From Chlamydiota bacterium (GTDB taxonomy: Bacteria; Chlamydiota; Chlamydiia; Chlamydiales; Waddliaceae), in the NCBI GenBank assembly GCA_011065005.1, contig JAAKFP010000023.1:1-12968 (forward strand): a stretch of DNA of 12,968 bases, written 5' to 3'. Below are positions 1 through 5,046 of the stretch, piece after piece. Position 1 is the first letter of the stretch; each line of letters begins with the position of its first letter. The notes under the pieces were generated by a model. That model saw only the letters and a program-made list of their open reading frames with translations. It made no database searches and was not told the DNA's origin. Position numbers and translations under genes: made by a program.

Positions 1-68
1 ACGTTGTAACTGTAGAAATGTCACCCTATGACCTCAGTAAAGCCCGCATCATTTACCGACAAAAGTAA
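1..68 (+). CDS. infA: translation initiation factor IF-1, C-terminal end (partial)
   Basis: The window opens inside this gene. Reading from base 3, 21 codons end at a TAA (66-68) and give the tail VVTVEMSPYDLSKARIIYRQ plus a final K. This matches the C-terminal strand and tail of IF-1, where the E. coli protein reads VTVELTPYDLSKGRI. IF-1 is a small OB-fold protein that binds the 30S A site and works with IF-2 and IF-3 during translation initiation. The start and roughly two thirds of the protein lie upstream of the window. Its position directly before tRNA-Thr and tuf agrees with chlamydial gene order as I remember it. The family call is firm; nothing can be said about its promoter. Confidence 0.9.
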   Translation, partial: VVTVEMSPYDLSKARIIYRQK

Positions 69-84
69 GAAAACCGTGAAAAAA

Positions 85-126
85 TTGATAAATGCTGTTG
101 ATTTTTTATATCTAACATTCTACAAT
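85..126 (+). promoter_or_regulatory. two overlapping candidate housekeeping promoters ahead of tRNA-Thr and tuf
   Basis: Candidate 1 is TTGATT (98-103), a 17-base spacer, then TACAAT (121-126), with 4/6 and 5/6 matches to the sigma-70 consensus. Candidate 2 is TTGATA (85-90), a 16-base spacer, then TATATC (107-112). Either would start transcription around 118-134, ahead of the tRNA-Thr gene, and could drive tRNA-Thr, tuf and the genes beyond. The chlamydial main sigma factor (sigma-66) recognises similar elements, but AT-rich spacers give such matches by chance, so this is a prediction. Confidence 0.5.
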
Positions 127-182
127 TACAAGCTTTCGAGTAAAAAATAAGTTAGATAGGGTGTTCCTATTTAGAATTTCTT

Positions 183-254
183 GCCCAGATAGCTCAGTGG
201 TAGAGCACTTGCATGGTAAGCAAGCGGTCGTAGGTTCAAGTCCTATTCTGGGCA
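183..254 (+). tRNA. tRNA-Thr (anticodon GGT)
   Basis: A full cloverleaf folds here. The 7-bp acceptor stem is GCCCAGA (183-189) with TCTGGGC (247-253), followed by discriminator A254. The D arm follows AGCTCAGTGGTAGAGC. The anticodon stem CTTGC/GCAAG encloses loop ATGGTAA with anticodon GGT, which reads ACC and ACU threonine codons. The T loop is TTCAAGT. CCA is not encoded. A tRNA-Thr(GGU) gene directly ahead of tuf is also found in E. coli (thrT-tufB), so the pairing is an old arrangement. Co-transcription with tuf would require processing of the transcript by RNase P and 3' nucleases. Confidence 0.97.
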
Positions 255-318
255 AAAGGCTAGAATAAAGTTAACAATTAACAAGAAAGATACCGGAGAT
301 TAACGGAGGAAGCAAAAT

Positions 319-1503
319 ATGGCTAAAGAAGTTTTTAAACGAACAAAGCCTCATATCAATATCGGAACCATCGGTCACGTTGACCACGGAAAAACTACAC
401 TTACCGCTGCCATAACAAAAGTTTTGGCATCGAAAGGCGGTGCAGCTTTCCGTCCTTTTGAATCGATCGATAACACGCCTGAAGAAAAACAGCGTGGTAT
501 TACCATTAACTCATCGCACGTCGAGTACGAGACGGATAGCCGCCACTACGCTCACGTGGACTGCCCTGGACACGCCGACTATGTGAAAAACATGATCACC
601 GGTGCTGCCCAGATGGATGGCGCTATCCTCGTGGTTGCCGCCACAGATGGTGCTATGCCTCAAACCCGTGAGCATATCTTGCTCGCACACCAAATGCAGG
701 TGCCAAACATCGTCGTATTCCTCAACAAATGCGATATGCTTGGAGAAGATGACGAAGAGCTGCTTGACCTCGTCGAACTCGAACTGCAAGAACTTCTTGA
801 GGCCAAAGGATACACCGATTGCTCAATCATCAGAGGATCCGCACTAAAAGCCCTTGAGGGCGATCCAAAAGAAGAAGAAGCTATCCTTAAACTCATGGAA
901 ACCGTTGACGAGAAGATTCCTACACCCGAGCGTGACGTTGATAAACCATACCTCATGCCCATTGAAGACGTCTTCTCAATATCTGGACGCGGTACCGTTG
1001 CAACCGGTAGAGTTGAACGTGGAGTTGTCAAACTTAACGATAAACTCGAAATTATTGGATTTACCAATACAAGAGACACCGTTGCTACCGGCCTAGAAAT
1101 GTTTAACAAAATTCTAGACGAAGCACGCGCTGGTGAGAACGTCGGCGTTCTGCTCCGAGGTATCGATAAAGATGATGTGCAACGTGGTATGGTATTAGCT
1201 GCACCAAAAACCTGCACACCTCACACAAAATTTAAGGGCCCTGTGTACATTCTGAAAAAAGAGGAAGGCGGACGACACAAACCATTCTTTACAGGATATC
1301 GTCCACAGCTCTACATCAGAACAACAGACGTTACAGGCACCATTAAACTTCCTGAAGGAGTCGAAATGGTTATGCCCGGCGACAATGTGGAGATTGAGGT
1401 CACCCTTATCTCCCCAATCGCAATGGAAAAAGGAATGCGTTTCGCCATCAGAGAAGGTGGAAGGACCATCGGTGCAGGTACTGTATCCGAAATTATTGAG
1501 TAA
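319..1503 (+). CDS. tuf: translation elongation factor Tu (EF-Tu)
   Basis: This is a 394-residue GTPase that delivers aminoacyl-tRNA to the ribosomal A site. The GTP-binding motifs are all present: P-loop GHVDHGKT (19-26), switch I Thr62 in RGITIN, DCPGH (81-85) with catalytic His85, NKCD (136-139) and the GSALKAL segment near 172-178. Domains 2 and 3 follow, with GRAGENVG, the HTKF segment and the C-terminal [14 protein letters not shown] block. Length is normal for the family. The ATG start has a strong GGAGG (305-309) nine bases upstream and gives the usual MAKE N-terminus. Several usually constant positions differ: HQMQVPN replaces the common RQVGVPY in helix C (124-130), TVATG replaces TVVTG, and EMFNK replaces EMFRK. 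All active-site residues remain, so it should be functional. It lies between two tRNA genes in the presumed infA-tuf-secE-nusG transcription unit. Confidence 0.98.
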   Translation: MAKEVFKRTKPHINIGTIGHVDHGKTTLTAAITKVLASKGGAAFRPFESIDNTPEEKQRGITINSSHVEYETDSRHYAHVDCPGHADYVKNMITGAAQMDGAILVVAATDGAMPQTREHILLAHQMQVPNIVVFLNKCDMLGEDDEELLDLVELELQELLEAKGYTDCSIIRGSALKALEGDPKEEEAILKLMETVDEKIPTPERDVDKPYLMPIEDVFSISGRGTVATGRVERGVVKLNDKLEIIGFTNTRDTVATGLEMFNKILDEARAGENVGVLLRGIDKDDVQRGMVLAAPKTCTPHTKFKGPVYILKKEEGGRHKPFFTGYRPQLYIRTTDVTGTIKLPEGVEMVMPGDNVEIEVTLISPIAMEKGMRFAIREGGRTIGAGTVSEIIE

Positions 1504-1508
1504 ACGAG

Positions 1509-1530
1509 GTGCGTGCCAACGCATTTTCTT
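1509..1530 (+). terminator. small terminator-like hairpin just after tuf
   Basis: TGCGT (1510-1514) pairs with ACGCA (1519-1523) around a GCCA loop, with a possible extra G1509-T1524 pair, and the T-rich run TTTTCTT (1524-1530) follows at once. The hairpin lies six bases after the tuf stop. The stem is short and the T-run is interrupted by a C, so at most it would be a partial (attenuating) terminator that lowers readthrough from tuf into tRNA-Trp and secE. Confidence 0.4.
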
Positions 1531-1538
1531 AACATTAC

Positions 1539-1562
1539 GTTCAGGGTTCCAATGCCCTGAAC
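1539..1562 (+). other. perfect 8-bp stem-loop between tuf and tRNA-Trp
   Basis: GTTCAGGG (1539-1546) is the exact reverse complement of CCCTGAAC (1555-1562), with an 8-base loop TTCCAATG whose ends can form one more T-G pair. No T-run follows, so it does not look like an intrinsic terminator. It lies six bases before the first base of tRNA-Trp, a position that would suit a transcript-processing or 3'-end protection element for tuf mRNA. That role is inferred. Confidence 0.55.
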
Positions 1563-1568
1563 ATAGAT

Positions 1569-1641
1569 GGGTGTGTAGCTCAGCTGGTAGAGCAGCGGTC
1601 TCCAAAGCCGCCGGTCGGGGGTTCGAATCCCTCCGCACTCG
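1569..1641 (+). tRNA. tRNA-Trp (anticodon CCA)
   Basis: A cloverleaf folds with acceptor arms GGGTGTG (1569-1575) and CGCACTC (1634-1640), including two G-T wobbles, and discriminator G1641, which is the usual identity base for bacterial tRNA-Trp. The anticodon stem GCGGT/GCCGC encloses loop CTCCAAA, with anticodon CCA at 1602-1604. The T loop is TTCGAAT. CCA at the 3' end is not encoded. A tRNA-Trp gene just upstream of secE is a common bacterial arrangement. The rpmG gene often found in this spot in other bacteria is absent here, since only 55 bases separate the tRNA from secE. Confidence 0.97.
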
Positions 1642-1696
1642 TCATGAGTACGGCGACTCAATAAATGGCATGAGATAATAGTAGGAGATTTGGACG

Positions 1697-1954
1697 GTGA
1701 GAGTACAAGCTATGGAAGAGAAAAGAACACAAAATTCCGAACAAGTAAACGCGAAGAAAATCTTTGATTTCATTAGCGATATTAAGTCGGAATTTAAGAA
1801 AATTAGCTGGACCAGCCGTGAAGAACTTATAGTTTATACTAAAGTTGTCGTGGGTGCAACATTCGTCTTTGGCTTTGGCGTTTATTTAATGGATGTTTTC
1901 TTCCAGAATTTTCTCGCCGGACTAAACATCGCTCTAAGAGTAATTACTGGATAG
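1697..1954 (+). CDS. secE: preprotein translocase subunit SecE
   Basis: This is an 85-residue protein of the short, single-membrane-span SecE type. SecE clamps SecY in the inner-membrane SecYEG channel that exports unfolded proteins with SecA. Residues 22-36 form the conserved amphipathic helix lying on the membrane, followed by the typical KKISWTSREEL (34-44, compare RKVIWPTRQE in E. coli). One hydrophobic helix covers about 45-65, and a short C-terminal tail follows. I accept the GTG start at 1697 because AGGAG (1683-1687) lies nine bases before it; the in-frame ATG at 1712 is 24 bases from that site and has no better one. Starting there would only remove five residues outside the conserved region. 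It lies 22 bases ahead of nusG, the usual secE-nusG pairing. Confidence 0.93.
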   Translation: MRVQAMEEKRTQNSEQVNAKKIFDFISDIKSEFKKISWTSREELIVYTKVVVGATFVFGFGVYLMDVFFQNFLAGLNIALRVITG

Positions 1955-1976
1955 ACACTGAAGAGGTTTTATAGCA

Positions 1977-2525
1977 ATGCATAATTGGTACGTCGTACAC
2001 ACACTCTCTGCACACGAAAAGAAAGTCAGAAAGGTCCTACTAGATCAAAGAGATCTAAAGGGAATGCTCGATATCATTGCTGAAGTCCTTTTACCCGTTG
2101 AGAATGTGTCAGAAGTGAAAAAAGGACTACAAAAAATTGTTGAAAAACGGATGTGGCCGGGGTATCTCCTCGTCAAAATGATCTTGACGGACGACTCTTG
2201 GGCATATGTCAAAAATACTCAAGGTGTGATTGATTTCCTAGGTGGAGATAAACCCACACCACTAACAGAAAAAGAAGTGGACGAAATACTTTCAGATATC
2301 GAAGAGAAAAAACAAAAAGTTATACAAAAGCATCAATTTGAAGTCGGAGATTCCGTAAAAATTGTTGATGGCGTTTTCGTGAACTTTATCGGTACTGTCA
2401 CCGACGTGCAGCATGATAAAGGGCGATTAAGTGTATTGTTATCCATTTTTGGAAGAGATACCCGGGTCGATGACCTCGAATTTTCACAAATTGAAGAGAC
2501 TGATGAAGATGACGAAGGCGTATAA
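1977..2525 (+). CDS. nusG: transcription elongation/antitermination factor NusG
   Basis: This is a 182-residue NusG of normal length. NusG binds the clamp of RNA polymerase, reduces pausing, and contacts Rho or ribosomal protein S10 through its C-terminal domain. The N-terminal NGN domain starts with WYVVHT (4-9) and contains WPGYLLVKM (60-68), the counterpart of the family's PGY-type strand. A charged linker (about 97-120) leads to the KOW domain (about 122-155) with the sequence FEVGDSVKIVDG and its core glycines. The C-terminal tail is acidic (EETDEDDEGV). AGAGG (1962-1966) lies ten bases before the ATG. It is followed after 49 bases by rplK, the widespread secE-nusG-rplK order, and would be cotranscribed with both. 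Confidence 0.97.
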   Translation: MHNWYVVHTLSAHEKKVRKVLLDQRDLKGMLDIIAEVLLPVENVSEVKKGLQKIVEKRMWPGYLLVKMILTDDSWAYVKNTQGVIDFLGGDKPTPLTEKEVDEILSDIEEKKQKVIQKHQFEVGDSVKIVDGVFVNFIGTVTDVQHDKGRLSVLLSIFGRDTRVDDLEFSQIEETDEDDEGV

Positions 2526-2528
2526 CCT

Positions 2529-2553
2529 GTCGTAGGATTCCAAACCGGACGAC
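2529..2553 (+). promoter_or_regulatory. small stem-loop ahead of rplK, possible L1 control site
   Basis: GTCGT (2529-2533) is the reverse complement of ACGAC (2549-2553), with a 15-base loop. It lies four bases after nusG and about 11 bases ahead of the rplK ribosome binding site. In E. coli, L1 represses its own operon by binding the leader just before rplK, so the position fits. I cannot confirm the detailed L1-site pattern, and a 5-bp stem can occur by chance. Confidence 0.25.
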
Positions 2554-2574
2554 ATAATAGCAAAGGGAACAACA

Positions 2575-3018
2575 ATGGCAAAGAAGGCAAAGAAAGTTGA
2601 AAAAATTATAAAACTACAGATTCCAGCTGGAAAGGCTAATCCAGCACCGCCAATAGGCCCAGCTCTTGGTGCTGCAGGAGTAAATATTATGGTCTTCTGC
2701 AAGGAATTTAATGCAAAAACGCAAGAAATGGCTGGAGATATCTTGCCGGTAGTGATCACTGTCTACCAGGACAAATCGTTCACCTTTATTTGCAAGAAAC
2801 CACCAGTCGCCGAAATGCTAAAAAAGGCTTTAGGGATAGAAAAAGGGTCTGGGGTTCCTAACCGCGATAAAGTGGGAAAGATCACAAGAGAACAGGCAAA
2901 AAAGATCGCAGAAGAAAAGATGAAAGATTTCAATGCTAGAGACCTAGACGCTGCTATCAATATCGTTTTGGGCACAGCAAGGTCTATGGGCATAGATTTA
3001 GAAACCGTAGAGGCTTAA
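2575..3018 (+). CDS. rplK: 50S ribosomal protein L11
   Basis: This 147-residue protein is L11, which binds the 1070 region of 23S rRNA in the GTPase-associated centre and is needed for RelA activation where that pathway exists. The N-terminal domain carries the proline-rich [13 protein letters not shown] (25-37), which contacts release factors and thiostrepton in other bacteria. The RNA-binding C-terminal domain (about 76-147) shows [14 protein letters not shown], the GKITREQ segment and the closing LGTARSMGI block. It is a few residues longer than E. coli L11, with a lysine-rich N-terminus. GGGA (2565-2568) stands just before the ATG. It is followed by rplA after 47 bases, the standard L11-L1 pair. 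Confidence 0.98.
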   Translation: MAKKAKKVEKIIKLQIPAGKANPAPPIGPALGAAGVNIMVFCKEFNAKTQEMAGDILPVVITVYQDKSFTFICKKPPVAEMLKKALGIEKGSGVPNRDKVGKITREQAKKIAEEKMKDFNARDLDAAINIVLGTARSMGIDLETVEA

Positions 3019-3065
3019 GACAATTAAACCACTGCATAACAATAACACTTAAACAAAAGGAAACT

Positions 3066-3764
3066 ATGGGTCGCCTAAGTAAAAGATTTCGGGAGATAGC
3101 CAAAACGTTCGATTTCGCTGAGAAATTCGGCGTTGAAGAAGCTGTCGACAAACTGAAGCAATTCCCACCGGTCAAGTTCGACCAATCTGTGGAAATTGCA
3201 CTAAAACTAGGTGTGGACCCCCGTAAATCAGATCAGAACGTTCGTGGAACTGTGTCACTACCGAATGGCACAGGGAAGACATTGTGCATACTTGTCTTCA
3301 CTCGCGGGGAAAAAGTGCAGGAAGCACTCGACGCTGGTGCAGATTACGCGGGTTGCGAAGAATACTTTGAGAAAGTTAAAGGTGGATGGACCGATTTCGA
3401 TGCCGTAATCGCTACACCAGACATGATGCGTGATGTCGGTAAGCTAGGTAGAGTTCTAGGTCCCCGAGGGCTCATGCCCACTCCAAAAGCCGGCACTGTG
3501 ACCACTGAGGTCGCAAAGGCGGTAACAGAGCTTAAGGGAGGAAAGATTGAGTTTAAAGTTGACAAATATAGTGTGATCAACTGCGCAGTAGGGAAGATAT
3601 CATTTTCTGCTGAAAAACTTGTTGAAAACATCAAAGTATTCATGGAGGCAGTACAACGTGCAAAACCGGCCAGCGCAAAAGGTCACTATTTGAAGTCGTT
3701 GGTACTTTCTACCACAATGGGTCCAGGCCTTAAAATTGAACTTCGCACTGTCGAATCTACATAA
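3066..3764 (+). CDS. rplA: 50S ribosomal protein L1
   Basis: This 232-residue protein is L1, which forms the mobile stalk on the E-site side of the 50S subunit and helps deacylated tRNA leave. The family signature is complete: [19 protein letters not shown] (125-143). The N-terminal segment [19 protein letters not shown] belongs to domain I, and the chain closes with the domain I return ([16 protein letters not shown]). AAAGGA (3056-3061) precedes the ATG at short distance. L1 commonly also represses its own operon by binding mRNA near rplK. The stop codon TAA overlaps the AAGGAG of rplJ, so translation of L1 and L10 is probably coupled. Confidence 0.98.
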   Translation: MGRLSKRFREIAKTFDFAEKFGVEEAVDKLKQFPPVKFDQSVEIALKLGVDPRKSDQNVRGTVSLPNGTGKTLCILVFTRGEKVQEALDAGADYAGCEEYFEKVKGGWTDFDAVIATPDMMRDVGKLGRVLGPRGLMPTPKAGTVTTEVAKAVTELKGGKIEFKVDKYSVINCAVGKISFSAEKLVENIKVFMEAVQRAKPASAKGHYLKSLVLSTTMGPGLKIELRTVEST

Positions 3765-3776
3765 GGAGTAGCAAAA

Positions 3777-4298
3777 ATGAGACCAGAAAAACAACTCCTA
3801 TTAGATGAAATCGAGGGTCAGATTAAGCAGAATGGATCCTTTGTGATCATGAGCTATTTTGGACTGGATGCAAATACAGTAACGGACTTTCGCCATACTA
3901 TTGCAGAATTAGGTGGGGATGTAGAAGTTACTCGCAAGAGAATCCTAATCAAAGCAGCTCAAACTGCAGGCATCGAACTCGACATCAACACATTGCCAGG
4001 GCACATTAGCCTAGTATTTACTGGTGAGGATGCCGTTCAAACAGTAAAAGCGGTTTTCAAACTAAGAAAAGACACAGATAAAGCTGTGGAAGTGCTAGGC
4101 GGACGATTCGATGGTCAGCTCTTAAATGGAGAAGAAGTCGAGAAATTGTCTAAACTGCCTGGAAAAAACGAAATGCGTGCACAGCTTTTGAGCGTGTTCG
4201 AAGCTCCTATGTCACAGACTGTGGCGGTTATGGAGTCTTTGTTGTGTAGCGTTTTGCATTGCTTGGAAAATAAATCTAAGGAAGAAAGTTCCAACTAA
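3777..4298 (+). CDS. rplJ: 50S ribosomal protein L10
   Basis: This 173-residue protein is L10, the base of the L7/L12 stalk. The N-terminal globular domain begins [12 protein letters not shown] and contains the [17 protein letters not shown] segment and the [11 protein letters not shown] strand-helix region that binds 23S rRNA beside L11. The C-terminal helix (about 140-173), with [18 protein letters not shown], is the part on which L7/L12 dimers dock in this family. Its Shine-Dalgarno AAGGAG (3763-3768) overlaps the rplA stop, leaving only 12 bases between the genes. There is therefore no room for the separate long L10 leader seen in E. coli and Bacillus, where L10-L12 complexes control translation. 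Confidence 0.96.
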   Translation: MRPEKQLLLDEIEGQIKQNGSFVIMSYFGLDANTVTDFRHTIAELGGDVEVTRKRILIKAAQTAGIELDINTLPGHISLVFTGEDAVQTVKAVFKLRKDTDKAVEVLGGRFDGQLLNGEEVEKLSKLPGKNEMRAQLLSVFEAPMSQTVAVMESLLCSVLHCLENKSKEESSN

Positions 4299-4345
4299 GA
4301 AAAGTTAAAAAATCAATATTTTTTGAAATTAAGAGAGGTAAAACC

Positions 4346-4741
4346 GTGAGTGCAAAGATTGAAGAAATTGTAGATCAACTCAGCAAGCTTAGTGTGTTAG
4401 AAATGTCTGAGTTAAAGAAAGCTCTTGAAGAACATTGGGATGTAACAGCAGCAGCGCCCGCAGCCGTTATGGCTGCAGCACCCGCAGCTGGAGGTGAAGC
4501 GCAAGCTGAAGCCGAAGAAGCTACGGACTTCCAAGTTACTTTGGAAGGATTTCCTACTGACAAGAAAATAGCCATAATCAAAGTGGTTCGTGAAGTCACT
4601 GGATTAGGACTTAAAGAGGCTAAAGAATTAGCTGAATCTGCACCAAAAGTCTTGAAAGAATCTGCTCCTAAAGCTGAAGCCGAGGAAATCAAGAAGAAGC
4701 TCGAAGATGCAGGAGGAAAAGCCTCTTTAAAAGGATTGTAA
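4346..4741 (+). CDS. rplL: 50S ribosomal protein L7/L12
   Basis: This 131-residue protein is the multi-copy stalk protein that recruits EF-Tu, EF-G and IF-2 and stimulates their GTP hydrolysis. The N-terminal dimerisation domain (about 1-33) binds L10. An alanine- and proline-rich hinge (about 35-60) follows. The C-terminal factor-binding domain (61-131) contains [15 protein letters not shown] (86-100) and [16 protein letters not shown] accept the GTG start because AAGAGAGGT (4331-4339) lies just before it, the reading begins with the expected [12 protein letters not shown], and the next in-frame ATG (residue 20) would remove most of the dimerisation domain. It is 47 bases after rplJ. The structured rplL-rpoB spacer starts eight bases after its stop. 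Confidence 0.98.
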   Translation: MSAKIEEIVDQLSKLSVLEMSELKKALEEHWDVTAAAPAAVMAAAPAAGGEAQAEAEEATDFQVTLEGFPTDKKIAIIKVVREVTGLGLKEAKELAESAPKVLKESAPKAEAEEIKKKLEDAGGKASLKGL

Positions 4742-4748
4742 AATTAAT

Positions 4749-4955
4749 GCAGCGTAGCAATGAGGTTGGGAAAAATTAGAGATTTGGAGATTTTTGAAAG
4801 ATTTTTTTGCCAGATCGAAAAACTGAAAATCAGTTATGCTCCTAAGAGTAGGTGGTTTGAGGTTTTATCGATATGGTGGGAAAAGAATTAAAAAGCTTCC
4901 ATCTGTAATTTTTCCCCAACCTCAGTGGGTTGCCTTGTCACCCTTGCTTCGCTGC
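4749..4955 (+). other. long-range RNA stem closing the rplL-rpoB spacer (RNase III-type or attenuator candidate)
   Basis: Bases 4761-4778 (TGAGGTTGGGAAAAATTA) pair with 4906-4924 over 18 bp with a single bulged C at 4914. The stem continues outward: GCAGCGTAGCAA (4749-4760) pairs with TTGCTTCGCTGC (4944-4955), 11 of 12. The 19 bases 4925-4943 form a side branch (GGGT 4927-4930 with ACCC 4940-4943). Weaker pairing continues inward: AGAT 4780-4783 with ATCT 4901-4904, then GGA with TCC. A pairing this long is very unlikely by chance. An uninterrupted helix of this size resembles RNase III substrates. No T-run follows it, so it is not a plain terminator. Confidence 0.7.
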
Positions 4956-4961
4956 TAGTGA

Positions 4962-5001
4962 TAAACACAGGAGCATGAAGCATTTTATGCACCTGAGTTT
5001 A
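4962..5001 (+). other. 13-bp stem-loop with two A-A mismatches upstream of rpoB
   Basis: TAAAC-A-CAGG-A-GCAT (4962-4976) pairs with ATGC-A-CCTG-A-GTTTA (4987-5001). All 13 base pairs are Watson-Crick, and the two interruptions are symmetric A-A mismatches. The loop is GAAGCATTTT (4977-4986). It ends 32 bases before the rpoB ribosome binding site, so it is a candidate leader element for rpoB expression or mRNA stability. No T-run follows it directly. Confidence 0.6.
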
Positions 5002-5046
5002 CCTCTATTTACTTAAAATCGTACATTTACCAGGGAGCCCCTTATA

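Larger units (their letters stand above)
4742..5046 (+). other. 305-base structured spacer between rplL and rpoB
   Basis: This is the longest non-coding stretch in the window. It contains a long closing stem (4749-4778 with 4906-4955), a second copy-like 5' arm (4858-4890), a small perfect hairpin AACTGA-AAA-TCAGTT (4821-4835), a CCTA-AGAG-TAGG hairpin (4841-4852) and a separate mismatch-bearing hairpin (4962-5001). The rpoB ribosome binding site GGAG (5034-5037) closes it. In E. coli the corresponding spacer is of similar size and holds a partial terminator and an RNase III cleavage hairpin. A similar division of ribosomal-protein and polymerase expression here is inference. I see no convincing promoter; TTGTCA (4935-4940) lacks a well-spaced -10 element. 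Confidence 0.75.

Noticed and set aside
660..1217. Long antisense open frame opposite tuf, and similar ones opposite rplL, rpoB and rpoC
   Set aside because: They are serine- and arginine-rich mirror images of strongly conserved genes, without ribosome binding sites or recognisable domains.
1385..1678. A + strand open frame running from within tuf across the tRNA-Trp gene
   Set aside because: It is out of frame with tuf and reads through the tRNA; it is a by-product of both.
4307..4324. AAAAAAT-CAAT-ATTTTTT inverted repeat between rplJ and rplL
   Set aside because: The stem is entirely A-T, would be weak, and is easily expected by chance in an AT-rich spacer.
4747..4779. A 10-codon frame just after rplL that might be a leader peptide
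   Set aside because: It is very short, carries no codon run that would sense an amino acid, and coincides with the 5' arm of the long stem.
4801..4808. A seven-T run that could end a terminator
   Set aside because: Only a weak all-A/T helix lies before it; there is no GC-containing stem next to the run.
4836..4958. A 40-codon open frame from ATG 4836 in the rplL-rpoB spacer
   Set aside because: It has no ribosome binding site, no recognisable sequence, and its codons overlap the RNA stem arms, which explain the sequence better.
4975..5016. A 13-codon frame with AGGAG just before its ATG
   Set aside because: The AGGAG is one base from the ATG, too close for use, and both lie inside the 4962-5001 hairpin.
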